From: Pseudomonas azadiae | Lineage (GTDB): Bacteria > Pseudomonadota > Gammaproteobacteria > Pseudomonadales > Pseudomonadaceae | DNA: 64,000 bases | Reading direction: 5' to 3' | Assembly (NCBI RefSeq): GCF_019145355.1 | Contig: NZ_JAHSTY010000002.1 | Coordinates: 1,798,001 to 1,862,000, forward strand | In this document: in pieces, positions 34,699 through 43,524 of the stretch | Numbering within the stretch: position 1 is the stretch's first letter | Layout: every line of letters starts with the position of its first letter | Notes under the pieces: generated by a model | The model's input: the letters and a program-made list of their open reading frames with translations, nothing else | The model's database searches: none | Told to the model about the DNA's origin: nothing | Position numbers and translations under genes: made by a program

Positions 34699-35910
34699 AT
34701 GTCGACCCTCACCGCGTCACCCGCCGCTGCACCCCCTGCCCCCCAAGCCAGCCCCTTGGTCATGCGCATCCTCGGCGCCTGCGCCCTGGCGCATTTGATC
34801 AATGACCTGATCCAGGCTGTGCTGCCGTCGATCTACCCGATGCTCAAGGCCAACTACGGCCTGTCATTCACCCAGGTGGGCCTGATCACCTTGACCTTCC
34901 AACTGACCGCTTCGCTGCTGCAGCCCTGGATCGGCTACCACACCGACCGCCACCCCAAGCCCTGGCTGCTGCCGGCGGGCATGGTGTGCACCTTGATCGG
35001 CATCCTGCTGCTGGCGTACGTCGGCAGCTTTCCCGCGATTCTGCTGGCAGCCGGGTTGGTGGGCGTTGGCTCGTCGACCTTCCACCCGGAAACCTCGCGC
35101 GTGGCGCGCCTGGCCTCGGGCGGGCGCTACGGCCTGGCGCAATCGACGTTCCAGGTCGGCGGTAACACCGGCAGCGCCTTGGGCCCGTTGCTCGCGGCGG
35201 CAATCATCATTCCTTACGGCCAGGGTCATATCGCCTGGTTCGGGCTGTTCGCCGTGTTCGCGATCCTGGTGCTGTACGGCCTGAGCCGCTGGTACCGCAC
35301 CCACCTCAACCTGTTCAAGCTCAAGCAGGGCGGTAAAGCCAGCCATGGCTTGTCCAAAGGCCGCGTGACCTTCGCCCTGGTGGTGCTGGCTGTGCTGGTG
35401 TTCTCCAAATACTTCTACATGACCAGCCTGACCAGTTACTTCACCTTTTACCTGATCGAAAAATTCCATTTGTCGGTCGCCAGCTCGCAGATGTACCTGT
35501 TCCTGTTCCTCGGTTCGGTGGCCGTCGGCACCTTCGCCGGGGGCCCGATTGGCGACAGGATCGGCCGCAAGAAAGTCATCTGGTTCTCCATTCTCGGCGC
35601 CGCTCCGTTCACCCTCGCCCTGCCCTACGTCGACCTGTTCTGGACGGCGGTGTTGAGCGTGGTGATCGGCTTTGTCCTTGCCTCGGCATTCTCGGCCATC
35701 GTGGTGTTTGCCCAGGAACTGGTGCCGGGCAATGTCGGCATGATCGCCGGGATCTTCTTCGGCCTGATGTTCGGCTTCAGCGGGATTGGCGCGGCACTGC
35801 TCGGTTTGCTCGCCGACACCCACGGCATCAACTACGTCTACACGCTGTGCTCGTTCCTGCCACTGGTGGGCATCCTGACCGTGTTGCTGCCTTCCACCAA
35901 AGGCGTCTGA
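34699..35910 (+). CDS. fsr: Fosmidomycin-resistance-type MFS efflux pump
   Basis: 403 residues from the ATG at 34699. Twelve membrane segments and the Fsr family pattern (AHLINDLIQAVLPSIYPML, VGSSTFHPETSRVARLASGG, STFQVGGNTGSALGPL). Fsr exports fosmidomycin and related small molecules. Expression is probably set by the AraC regulator at 33779. Assignment to the family is firm; the natural substrate is unknown. Confidence 0.9.
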   Translation: MSTLTASPAAAPPAPQASPLVMRILGACALAHLINDLIQAVLPSIYPMLKANYGLSFTQVGLITLTFQLTASLLQPWIGYHTDRHPKPWLLPAGMVCTLIGILLLAYVGSFPAILLAAGLVGVGSSTFHPETSRVARLASGGRYGLAQSTFQVGGNTGSALGPLLAAAIIIPYGQGHIAWFGLFAVFAILVLYGLSRWYRTHLNLFKLKQGGKASHGLSKGRVTFALVVLAVLVFSKYFYMTSLTSYFTFYLIEKFHLSVASSQMYLFLFLGSVAVGTFAGGPIGDRIGRKKVIWFSILGAAPFTLALPYVDLFWTAVLSVVIGFVLASAFSAIVVFAQELVPGNVGMIAGIFFGLMFGFSGIGAALLGLLADTHGINYVYTLCSFLPLVGILTVLLPSTKGV

Positions 35911-36024
35911 CGAACCTCTGGCTGACGCAGGCAAGGACGCCTGCGCAGCATCAGCGGCGCAATTTGTGCTTAAATCCCGGTTTGGCAGCTTCCCGTGCGT
36001 TTCTGCCCCTCCTAGGACCTTCGC

Positions 36025-37149
36025 ATGCGCCTGCCAGACTTCATTCTTGAGAACCTCGAGCCGATCCTCCAGGCCTGGGAAGACTTCGCCCGCACCATCC
36101 AGACCCCAGGCGCTGATCTGGACGCTACAGGCCTGCGTGACCATGCCGAGCAGATGCTGCGCGCCATCGTGCTCGACCTGCGAACCACCCAGACCGTGCA
36201 GGAACAAATCGACAAGGCCCAGGGGCTGGCACCGCAGCAGGATGACGAGACCCCGGCTGAAACCCACGCGGTGACGCGCTTGATGGCGGGGTTCTCCATC
36301 GACCAGATGGTGTCGGAGTACCGGGCGTTGCGCACCAGCGTGCTCAGCCAATGGCTCAACCAGATCAAACACGGCACGCCGCTGGCAGTGGACGACATGA
36401 ACCGCTTCCATGAGGCCATCGATCAGGCGCTGGCGGAATCCATCGCCAGTTACTCGCGCGCCGTGGAAGCGTCGCGCAATGTGTTCCTGGGCATCCTCGG
36501 TCACGACCTGCGCACGCCGTTGGGCGCGATCCTGCTGGGCGCCGATATCCTCAGGCGCTCGCCCACCGCAGACGAACGCGGTACGCGGGTGGCCAGGCAG
36601 ATCTACGCCAGCGTGCAACGCGCCAGCCAGATCGTCGGCGACCTGCTGGATTTGACACGCTGCCAGATGGGCCCGGGCATTCCGGTCAAGCGCACGGTGA
36701 CCGACCTGGCACCGATCTGCGAACGCATCGTCGAGGAGCTGCGCGCGTTTCACCCCACGTCAAACATCCTGTTCGAAGCCGACACCCCGACCATCGGCGC
36801 CTTCGATGGCCCGCGCATGGAGCAGGTGTTTTCCAACATCATCAGCAATGCGGTGCAGCACGGCGATGCGCAGTCACCGATCACGGTCCAATTGGCGACG
36901 ACCGCTGAAACGGTGGTGTTTACCGTGCACAACCACGGCGAACCCATCCCGGTCGATGTGCTGCCGTTTATCTTCAACCCCATGGGGCGCTTTTCCCAGC
37001 GCTCGGTGATTGAACACGGGCCCACGGCCGGCCTTGGGCTGGGTTTGTTCATTGCCTCGGAAATTGCGGCATCCCATCAAGGGGTGATCGAAGTGGAGTC
37101 GGATCGAGCGGCGGGGACGCTTTTTCGCGTGGTAGTGCCCCGGCAATAA
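36025..37149 (+). CDS. Soluble sensor histidine kinase with RsbRD-like N-terminus
   Basis: 374 residues and no membrane segment. The N-terminal 140 residues resemble RsbRD/globin-like sensor modules. The phospho-acceptor is His160 in FLGILGHDLRTPLGAILL. The ATP-binding part shows an N box (NIISNAVQHG), and a G box (TAGLGLGLFIASEIA) near the C-terminus. No response regulator gene is adjacent, so it is an orphan kinase here. Confidence 0.88.
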   Translation: MRLPDFILENLEPILQAWEDFARTIQTPGADLDATGLRDHAEQMLRAIVLDLRTTQTVQEQIDKAQGLAPQQDDETPAETHAVTRLMAGFSIDQMVSEYRALRTSVLSQWLNQIKHGTPLAVDDMNRFHEAIDQALAESIASYSRAVEASRNVFLGILGHDLRTPLGAILLGADILRRSPTADERGTRVARQIYASVQRASQIVGDLLDLTRCQMGPGIPVKRTVTDLAPICERIVEELRAFHPTSNILFEADTPTIGAFDGPRMEQVFSNIISNAVQHGDAQSPITVQLATTAETVVFTVHNHGEPIPVDVLPFIFNPMGRFSQRSVIEHGPTAGLGLGLFIASEIAASHQGVIEVESDRAAGTLFRVVVPRQ

Positions 37150-37217
37150 ATACCAGGCCAGTTCAGCGAACGCAGTGCTTACAGCAACCTGGATCAAATG
37201 TGGGAGCGGTGAAACGC

Positions 37218-37640
37218 TCATATCATTGCGCAAGCCACCAACCCGCCAAGCCCGAACAGGCATACTGTGCCGACCGCATACGCCAGGGTGCGCCAGGGCT
37301 GCCATCCGCCCAGATAAAGTAGCGTATGTGCCATGCGGGCCAAGGTAAAACCAACGAACAGCCCAGCAGTCATCTCACTGGAAGTCACCAGTACCACACA
37401 CAACCCGCCAATCACAAAAAACAGCGGGATGTTCTCCAGGTCATTCGCCCACGCCTTGCTCGCACGCACGACTTGCAGCAGTTCCCCCGTATGCGCGGCG
37501 CGGTTGAAGCATGCTGCGTCTTCGGGATTGGTAAACACGTGGCTCCTGAGGCGAAAAAACCCCTGGTAGCAGGATATTGCGAACATCTTCAGGCACAGCA
37601 CCAGCACACACAGTGTGTAGACCTGCAAAAGCTCACTCAT
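37218..37640 (-). CDS. MAPEG family membrane protein
   Basis: 140 residues from the ATG at 37640 (MSELLQVYTLCVLVLCLKMF). Four membrane segments with the MAPEG pattern RAHTGELLQVVRASKAWANDLENIP and ARMAHTLLYL. Family members are glutathione-dependent membrane enzymes acting on lipids or electrophiles. The start overlaps the end of the DUF2834 gene by eight bases, so the pair is one operon. Confidence 0.85.
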   Translation of the reverse strand: MSELLQVYTLCVLVLCLKMFAISCYQGFFRLRSHVFTNPEDAACFNRAAHTGELLQVVRASKAWANDLENIPLFFVIGGLCVVLVTSSEMTAGLFVGFTLARMAHTLLYLGGWQPWRTLAYAVGTVCLFGLGGLVACAMI

Positions 37641-37938
37641 CGCGGCCCCCATTCACCACCAGATAAAGCAACGGCCCCACCGACACGAACACCGCCGTCA
37701 GCAAAAAATACGGCATGACCGAAACCAACGAACGCCCCCGGCGCCGCGCATCCCGGTACATCCACACACACGCCAGCACCGCCATCAGGTACAGGTCGAT
37801 CACCACCTGCGCCGTGTCCGGGCGCGCCATCAATTCCTGGCCAAACGATAACAGCGACTGCTCGGCCGTCAGCATCGTCGCCAGGGTGTACAGGGAAAAC
37901 CCGAGCAACGCGGCCAGGGCCATAGAGGGTCTTTTCAT
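37633..37938 (-). CDS. DUF2834 small membrane protein
   Basis: 101 residues with three hydrophobic segments (about 5-25, 45-60 and 74-95) and a WMYRDARRRG cytoplasmic turn typical of DUF2834 proteins. Function unknown. First gene of a two-gene operon with the MAPEG protein and divergent from the helix-turn-helix regulator at 38016. Confidence 0.75.
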   Translation of the reverse strand: MKRPSMALAALLGFSLYTLATMLTAEQSLLSFGQELMARPDTAQVVIDLYLMAVLACVWMYRDARRRGRSLVSVMPYFLLTAVFVSVGPLLYLVVNGGRDE

Positions 37939-38015
37939 GGTGGCTTCCTTGGAGTGATCAAGGCTTAAGTTAGTGGTAAGGTTCAGCCCCTCGCAATGAC
38001 CTCGGAGGTCATGGT

Positions 38016-38810
38016 TTGGTCACGGACTACTCTTCCACCGCTGGCGAACAACTGCGCCACTTGCGCAGGCTGGCCAAGCTGAGCCAACTCGACCTGGCGT
38101 TGATCACGGGGGTTTCCCAGCGGCACCTCAGTTGCATCGAGACGGGCCGGGCCAAGCCAGGCCCAGGCACCCTGCATACGCTGCTCGCGGCGCTGGAGGC
38201 ACCGCTGGACCAGCGCAACCGCGTATTCCTCGCGGCCGGCTATGCTCCGCGCTACCCCGCCACGCCGCTCGCCTCCCCCGCGATGGCCGCGATCCGCGAA
38301 GCGGTCAGCCACGTGCTGCACGCCAACAATCCAGCCCCCGCCATCCTGCTGGACAGCCAGTGGCAGGTGCTGGCGGCGAATGCCAGTACCCATGCGCTGT
38401 TTGCATTGGTGGGCATCACGCCGGATGCGGCGCAGGGTGTGAACCTGCTGGTCACCTTGCTGCAAGCGGGCGGCCTGGGCGATCACCTGCTCAATGCCGA
38501 CGAGATTCGCACCCTGGCCTGGCAGCGTGCCTCCCGCGAAGCGCTGGGCAATCCGGAACTGGCCGCGTTACTCGCCACCTTGCCGGCACCGACAGATGCC
38601 GAACTGCCCGCGCACCTGCCACCCTTGGTGCTGACGCGCATTCGCTCGACCCAGGGCGAACTGAGCTTTCTGTCTACCTTCACAACGTTCGGCATGCCTC
38701 AGGACATCACCCTCGCCTCCCTGCGCATCGAACATCTGATTCCCGCTGACGCGGCCACCTGGCAGGTGATGCGCGGTGCCCAAAGGGATGATGCGGCGCT
38801 GGTTTTGTGA
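38016..38810 (+). CDS. XRE-type regulator with MmyB-like ligand domain
   Basis: 264 residues from a TTG start; the ribosome-binding site CGGAGG at 38003-38008 fits only this codon, and the nearby ATG at 38011 is out of frame. The N-terminal XRE helix-turn-helix (LRHLRRLAKLSQLDLALITG, residues about 13-65) is followed by the MmyB-like ligand-binding domain (LDSQWQVLAANASTHALF). Such regulators often control neighbouring reductase genes. Here the candidates are the DUF2834/MAPEG pair upstream and the amidase downstream. Confidence 0.85.
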   Translation: MVTDYSSTAGEQLRHLRRLAKLSQLDLALITGVSQRHLSCIETGRAKPGPGTLHTLLAALEAPLDQRNRVFLAAGYAPRYPATPLASPAMAAIREAVSHVLHANNPAPAILLDSQWQVLAANASTHALFALVGITPDAAQGVNLLVTLLQAGGLGDHLLNADEIRTLAWQRASREALGNPELAALLATLPAPTDAELPAHLPPLVLTRIRSTQGELSFLSTFTTFGMPQDITLASLRIEHLIPADAATWQVMRGAQRDDAALVL

Positions 38811-38867
38811 AATAGCTGTACGTAGACTGCCGCCATACCCCCACTTGAAGGCGGCGAAAAAAACGTG

Positions 38868-40574
38868 ATGCAAGTTACCGAAGTGTCCATTGCCCAATTG
38901 CGCGCTGCGCTTGAATCCGGCCAAACCACAGCCGTTGAGCTGGTCAAGGCTTACCTGGCGCGGATCGATGCCTATGACGGTCCGCAGACGGCCACCGCGC
39001 TGAACGCCGTGGTGGTGCGCAACCCCGATGCGCTGAAAGAAGCCGAAGCATCCGATGCACGCAGGATGAGGGGTGAAACCCTGGGGCCGTTGGAGGGCAT
39101 TCCCTACACCGCCAAAGACAGCTATCTGGTCAAGGGCCTGACCGCTGCATCCGGCAGCCCGGCGTTTGCCAACCTGGTCGCCCAGCGCGACGCGTTCACC
39201 ATCGAGCGCCTGCGCGCCGGGGGCGCCATCTGCCTGGGCAAGACCAATATGCCGCCGATGGCCAACGGCGGGATGCAGCGCGGTGTGTATGGCCGGGCGG
39301 AGAGCCCGTATAACGCCGATTACCTGACCGCACCGTTTGCCTCCGGCTCGTCCAACGGCGCCGGCACCGCGACGGCCGCCAGCTTTGCCGCCTTCGGTCT
39401 GGCGGAAGAAACCTGGTCCAGCGGACGCGGCCCGGCGTCCAACAACGGCCTGTGCGCCTACACCCCGTCCCGAGGGGTTATTTCGGTGCGCGGCAACTGG
39501 CCTTTGACGCCCACCATGGACGTGGTCGTGCCCTTTGCCCGCACCATGGCCGACCTGCTGGAGATACTCGAGGTGGTGGTGGCCGAAGACCCGGACACCC
39601 GTGGCGACCTGTGGCGCCTGCAGCCGTGGGTGCCGATCCCGAGTGTCGCTTCGGTGCGCCCGGCGTCCTACCTTGAACTGGCGGCAACGGCCGAGTCCCT
39701 CGCGGGCAAGCGCTTTGGCGTGCCGCGCATGTACATCAATGCAGACCCGGATGCCGGCACCAGCGAAAAGCCGGGGATTGGCGGCCCGACCGGGCAGAAG
39801 ATCAACACCCGCGCCAGCGTGATCGCGCTGTGGCAAGCCGCACGCCAGGCACTGCAAGCCGCTGGTGCCGAAGTCGTGGAGGTGGACTTCCCGCTGGTCT
39901 CCAACTGCGAAGGCGACCGCCCCGGCGCGCCCACTGTGTTTACCCGCGGGCTGGTGTCCAAGGAATTCCTCCACGATGAACTGTGGGAACTGTCGGCCTG
40001 GGCCTTCGATGACTTCCTGCGCGCCAACAACGACCCCGCCCTCAACCGCCTGGCTGATGTGGACGGGCCGAAGATCTTCCCCCACGACCCAGGCACCCTG
40101 CCCAACCGTGAAGACGACCTGGCGGCCGGCATGGACGAATACGTGCGCATGGCCGAGCGCGGTATTACTCCATGGGATCACATCAGCAGCGTTCCCGACG
40201 GCCTGCGCGGCCTGGAGCAAACCCGGCGCATCGACCTGGAAGACTGGATGAACACGCTCGGCCTCGACGCTGTGCTGTTCCCCACGGTGGCCGACGTGGG
40301 CCCGGCGGATGCCGACGTGAACGAAGCCTCGGCGGATATCGCGTGGAGCAACGGCGTCTGGGTAGCCAACGGCAACCTCGCCATCCGCCACCTCGGCGTA
40401 CCGACCGTCACCGTGCCGATGGGCGTGATGGCGGATATCGGCATGCCGGTGGGGCTGACATTTGCCGGGCGGGCTTATGACGATTCGGCGTTGCTGCGAT
40501 TTGCTTCGGCGTATGAAGCGACGGGCAGCAAACGCCAGGTCCCGCCGCGTACTCCGCCGTTGGCGGCAGACTAA
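38868..40574 (+). CDS. Amidase signature family hydrolase
   Basis: 568 residues from the ATG at 38868 (a GTG three bases earlier is possible). The catalytic Ser-cisSer-Lys arrangement is recognisable: Lys in YTAKDSY, Ser in ASGSSNGAG, and the nucleophile in TWSSGRGPAS, where most bacterial amidases have TGGSIRxPA. The variant signature is shared with fungal-type amidases. It hydrolyses a carboxamide in the cytosol; the substrate is unknown. The 3' end of the gene appears to have been copied into the adjoining tandem repeat. Confidence 0.87.
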   Translation: MQVTEVSIAQLRAALESGQTTAVELVKAYLARIDAYDGPQTATALNAVVVRNPDALKEAEASDARRMRGETLGPLEGIPYTAKDSYLVKGLTAASGSPAFANLVAQRDAFTIERLRAGGAICLGKTNMPPMANGGMQRGVYGRAESPYNADYLTAPFASGSSNGAGTATAASFAAFGLAEETWSSGRGPASNNGLCAYTPSRGVISVRGNWPLTPTMDVVVPFARTMADLLEILEVVVAEDPDTRGDLWRLQPWVPIPSVASVRPASYLELAATAESLAGKRFGVPRMYINADPDAGTSEKPGIGGPTGQKINTRASVIALWQAARQALQAAGAEVVEVDFPLVSNCEGDRPGAPTVFTRGLVSKEFLHDELWELSAWAFDDFLRANNDPALNRLADVDGPKIFPHDPGTLPNREDDLAAGMDEYVRMAERGITPWDHISSVPDGLRGLEQTRRIDLEDWMNTLGLDAVLFPTVADVGPADADVNEASADIAWSNGVWVANGNLAIRHLGVPTVTVPMGVMADIGMPVGLTFAGRAYDDSALLRFASAYEATGSKRQVPPRTPPLAAD

Positions 40575-40679
40575 ACACCGTTCAACTGTGGGAGCTGGCT
40601 TGCCTGCGATTGCGGTCTTTCAGGTACACATGTACCAACTGAACCACCGCCATCGCGGCATAGGTTTCTACACATTTTT

Positions 40680-40813
40680 GTAGTGAGCGGGCTTGTCCCG
40701 CGCTGGGTGGCGAAGCCGCCCCAATAAAAGACGCCGCGCAGTTTCAGACAAACCCAATTCGCCTGGTTTGGGGCGGCTGCGCAGCCCAGCGCGGGACAAG
40801 CCCGCTCACTACA
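40680..40813. repeat. REP doublet D (inside tandem copy 1)
   Basis: Inverted arms GTAGTGAGCGGGCTTGTCCC and complement. Nearly identical to doublet E, differing by a few bases such as CTGCGCAGCC against CTTCGCAGCC. Confidence 0.9.
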
Positions 40814-41047
40814 AAGATGTGTAGATACCTATGGCCATCGCAGGCAAGCCAGTTCCCACATTTTTGAACGCATTTCAGGCCGATTCGGCGTAAACCGTCA
40901 CCGGCCGCAACCCCCCAGATCCCACCGCAGGCAGCAGGCTAAACACCGTGCAACTGTGGGAGCTGGCTTGCCTGCGAAAGCGGTCTTTCAGTGACAAATG
41001 TGCCGACTGACCCACCGCCATCGCGGCATAGGTTTCTACCCATTTTT

Positions 41048-41180
41048 GTAGTGAGCGGGCTTGTCCCGCGCTGGGTGGCGAAGCCGCCCCAATAAAAGAC
41101 GCCGCGCAGTTTCAGACAAACCCAATTCGCCTGGTTTGGGGCGGCTTCGCAGCCCAGCGCGGGACAAGCCCGCTCACTAC
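41048..41180. repeat. REP doublet E (inside tandem copy 2)
   Basis: Second copy of the same doublet, displaced by the 367-bp period. The near identity shows that the duplication is recent. Confidence 0.9.
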
Positions 41181-41431
41181 AAAGATGTGTAGATACCTAT
41201 GGCCATCGCAGGCAAGCCAGTTCCCACCTTTTTGAGCGTATTTCAGGCCGATTCGGCGTAAACCGTCACCGGCCGCAAACCCCAGATCCCACCGCAGGCA
41301 GCAGGCTAAACACAGTGCAACTGTGGGAGCTGGCTTGCCTGCGAAAGCGGTCCTTCAGTGACAAATGTGCCGACTGACCCACCGCCATCACCAAGGCGTC
41401 GCAGGGCACCCCTGGTATTTTTCATCGGGCG

Positions 41432-41650
41432 TCATGGGCGTGAATCCTCGTTTCGACGTTGCCATTCATCCACCACATCGCCCAGGGTCTTGGGCTGGTC
41501 GTTGCGGATCCAGGCCATGAAGGGGCGGTCGAACTTGAACCTCGGACCGCACTGCTCAAGCATGAAGCGGCGCACGTTCTGTGTGTTTTTGTAGTGACGG
41601 TTCACGGGTGTGGCGCGGGTGATGGGGTCGCTGTGCCAATTGAAGTCCAT
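41432..41650 (-). CDS. Small DUF6434-type protein
   Basis: 72 residues from the ATG at 41650 (MDFNWHSDPITRATPVNRHY). The sequence matches the small conserved DUF6434 pattern (NTQNVRRFMLEQCG, then FMAWIRNDQPKTLGDVVDEW). Basic and aromatic residues suggest nucleic-acid contact, but no function is established. A longer upstream frame has no good start. Confidence 0.75.
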   Translation of the reverse strand: MDFNWHSDPITRATPVNRHYKNTQNVRRFMLEQCGPRFKFDRPFMAWIRNDQPKTLGDVVDEWQRRNEDSRP

Positions 41651-41746
41651 TTGCTTGACGCTCCGATGTCTCAGGAGCTCGCAGCATAGCGCCAAAATGC
41701 CACAGTGAACGCCGGTCAACCGATGTTCACCGTGGTTTCTTTCGCG

Positions 41747-42844
41747 TCACCCGACGAAGTCGGCACCACGCGTATTGACGAACAGCGCATAGATCGAATG
41801 GCTGCCCGCCATGAACAGGCGGTTGCCTTCGCGGCCGCCAAAACACAGGTTGGGACAGCGCTCCGGCAGCGAGATATGCCCGATAGCCTTGCCCTGTGGG
41901 TTGAACACGCGCACGCCGTCGAGTTTTTCCAGGTCGGCCTTGGGGTCGCCGTTGCCACCCCAGCCACACCACAGGTTGCCGCTCTCGTCGCACTTGATGC
42001 CGTCCAGCGCTGCGTAGTCAAACCCTTCGATGTGCTTGCGACGTGCGCCGAGCGTGCCGTCCTCCTTCACGTCGATGGCCCAGACCAGCCGGTTGGGTTT
42101 GGCCCGGCCCTCCACCACATACAGGATTTTTTCGTCCGGGGAAAAGCACAAGCCATTGGGCCCGTTGAGGTCGTCGATCACCCGCGTGACCTTGCCGCTG
42201 TCTGCGTCTATACGATAAACGCCGTGGGGCTGAGTGGGTGTGATCTTGTGCCCTTCGTAGTTGTTGCCGGTCTGGAAAGGCGGGTCAGTGAACCACACCG
42301 AGCCATCACGTTTGCACACGATATCGTTGGGCGAATTGAAAGGCTTGCCCTCAAAACTGTCCGCCAGCACAGTGATGCGGCCGTTGTGTTCGGTCCGGCT
42401 GATTCGCCGACCCTCACTCGTGGTGGTCGAACCTTCGCACACCAGCAGACGGCCCTGGCGATCACGGCACATGCCGTTGGAGAAGTTGGCGTTGTCACGG
42501 TACACCGACAGGCTATCGGTCACTTCGTCCCAGCGCAGGATGCGGTTGTTGGGGATATCGCTGACCAGCAAGTAGCGGCCATCCCCGATCCATACCGGCC
42601 CCTCCGCCCAGCGCAGGCCGGTCGCGAGCCGTTCGACGCTGGCGTTGAACAGGCGCAACTCGAGGAAGCTGTCATCGAGCACGTTGATCAGCGGGTCGGG
42701 ATAACGCTGGCTCAAGGGTTCGGCGGCTTCTGCCAGGCCAGGCACATTGCCGAGCACCGCGACCGATGCGCAAACTGCCAGGGAACGCTTGAGGAAGACG
42801 CGGCGACTGTGGTCGGCCCGCGCAGGCAGAGGAGGAAATGCCAT
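41747..42844 (-). CDS. SMP-30/gluconolactonase family protein, Tat-exported
   Basis: 365 residues. The N-terminus carries a twin-arginine signal (HSRRVFLKRSLAVCASVAVL), so the folded enzyme is exported to the periplasm. The rest is an SMP-30 beta-propeller (LRWAEGPVWIGDGRYLLVSD, NGMCRDRQGRLLVCEG, SPNDIVCKRDGSVWFTDP, GPNGLCFSPDEKILYV) with the usual metal-ligand Glu, Asn and Asp. It opens sugar-acid lactones. A CGTCGTACAA motif lies 58 bases upstream, shared with the divergent secreted protein and with the sugar-acid MFS gene at 24.4 kb. Confidence 0.92.
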   Translation of the reverse strand: MAFPPLPARADHSRRVFLKRSLAVCASVAVLGNVPGLAEAAEPLSQRYPDPLINVLDDSFLELRLFNASVERLATGLRWAEGPVWIGDGRYLLVSDIPNNRILRWDEVTDSLSVYRDNANFSNGMCRDRQGRLLVCEGSTTTSEGRRISRTEHNGRITVLADSFEGKPFNSPNDIVCKRDGSVWFTDPPFQTGNNYEGHKITPTQPHGVYRIDADSGKVTRVIDDLNGPNGLCFSPDEKILYVVEGRAKPNRLVWAIDVKEDGTLGARRKHIEGFDYAALDGIKCDESGNLWCGWGGNGDPKADLEKLDGVRVFNPQGKAIGHISLPERCPNLCFGGREGNRLFMAGSHSIYALFVNTRGADFVG

Positions 42845-42901
42845 GGTGTGTCTCCGTTATTTTATTGTTAGACGGAGAACCATTCTTGCTTAGTGATGGG
42901 A

Positions 42902-42911
42902 CGTCGTACAA
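42902..42911. promoter_or_regulatory. Operator-like CGTCGTACAA upstream of the SMP-30 gene
   Basis: Ten bases identical to 25826-25835. The site is 58 bases before the SMP-30 start. Together with the site at 43000 it brackets the divergent promoter region. Confidence 0.5.
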
Positions 42912-42999
42912 GAACATTAGGACCTCAATGCTGCTTTCCTATGGGCACGCGTGCAAATAATCAAAATTACGATTCCAAAATCGAGCCGGATATTGCAAT

Positions 43000-43013
43000 G
43001 TTGTACGACGACA
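43000..43013. promoter_or_regulatory. Operator-like GTTGTACGACGACA upstream of the NTF2-like gene
   Basis: Exact 14-base reverse complement of the site at 25823-25836. Located 46 bases before the start codon at 43059; the MFS site is 47 bases before its start. Confidence 0.6.
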
Positions 43014-43058
43014 CAATCTGTAACGTGTCTGTCCTCCAACAACAATAAGGAATCCCCC

Positions 43059-43490
43059 ATGCAAAAACTCAAACTGCTGATCGGTTTTCTGTGCCTGTTC
43101 ACCGGTTATGTCGCAGCGGCGCCCGCTACTGCCGAGAAGGAAGTGGCCCAAGCGGTCGACCAACTGACCCAAGCCATGCTGCACCTGGACCTCAAGCAGC
43201 TTCACGCGCTGACCTCCGACACGCTCACCTACGGCCACTCCAGCGGCAAGGTGCAGAACAAAGCGCAATTCATCGCTGACCTGGAAACCCGCACCAGCGC
43301 CTTCAAGACCCTGGAGATGCAGAACCAGACCATCACCCTGCAAGGCGACACCGCGCTGGTGCGCAACCACTTCCACGCGCTGGCCGTGAACAGCGGCGTC
43401 GAAGTCCCTACCGACATCGACAACTTCCAGGTGTGGCAGAAGCAAAAAGGCAAATGGCTGCTGATCGGGCGTCAGGCTTACAAGTACTGA
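43059..43490 (+). CDS. Exported NTF2-like (DUF4440) protein
   Basis: 143 residues from the ATG at 43059 (MQKLKLLIGFLCLFTGYVAA), with a Sec signal peptide cut near residue 20. The mature part is an NTF2/SnoaL-like fold (LDLKQLHALTSDTLTYGHSS, then FQVWQKQKGKWLLIGRQAYKY). Such small periplasmic proteins are commonly found next to sugar-acid lactonases, but their role is unproven. Divergent from the SMP-30 gene with a matching operator-like motif. Confidence 0.85.
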   Translation: MQKLKLLIGFLCLFTGYVAAAPATAEKEVAQAVDQLTQAMLHLDLKQLHALTSDTLTYGHSSGKVQNKAQFIADLETRTSAFKTLEMQNQTITLQGDTALVRNHFHALAVNSGVEVPTDIDNFQVWQKQKGKWLLIGRQAYKY

Positions 43491-43497
43491 GGGCCGC

Positions 43498-43524
43498 GGG
43501 TGAGCCGCCGCAGTCGGCTCACCC
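43498..43524. terminator. Hairpin between converging genes, possible bidirectional terminator
   Basis: GGGTGAGCCG (43498-43507) pairs with CGGCTCACCC (43515-43524) around a seven-base loop. It covers the stop of the MocR gene and follows the NTF2-like gene. No T run. Confidence 0.45.

Larger units (their letters stand above)
40567..41395. repeat. Tandem repeat, period 367 bp, about 2.3 copies
   Basis: Units start near 40567, 40934 and 41301, aligned on the block CTAAACAC followed by CAACTGTGGGAGCTGGCTTG (at 40584, 40951 and 41318, exactly 367 apart). Copies 1 and 2 each contain a complete REP doublet; copy 3 is cut after about 90 bases. The end of each unit resembles a decayed copy of the amidase 3' end. 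No gene is seen across this stretch. Confidence 0.92.

Noticed and set aside
38011..38013. ATG at 38011 as start of the XRE regulator
   Set aside because: It is out of frame with the helix-turn-helix protein; the in-frame TTG at 38016 has the properly spaced CGGAGG.
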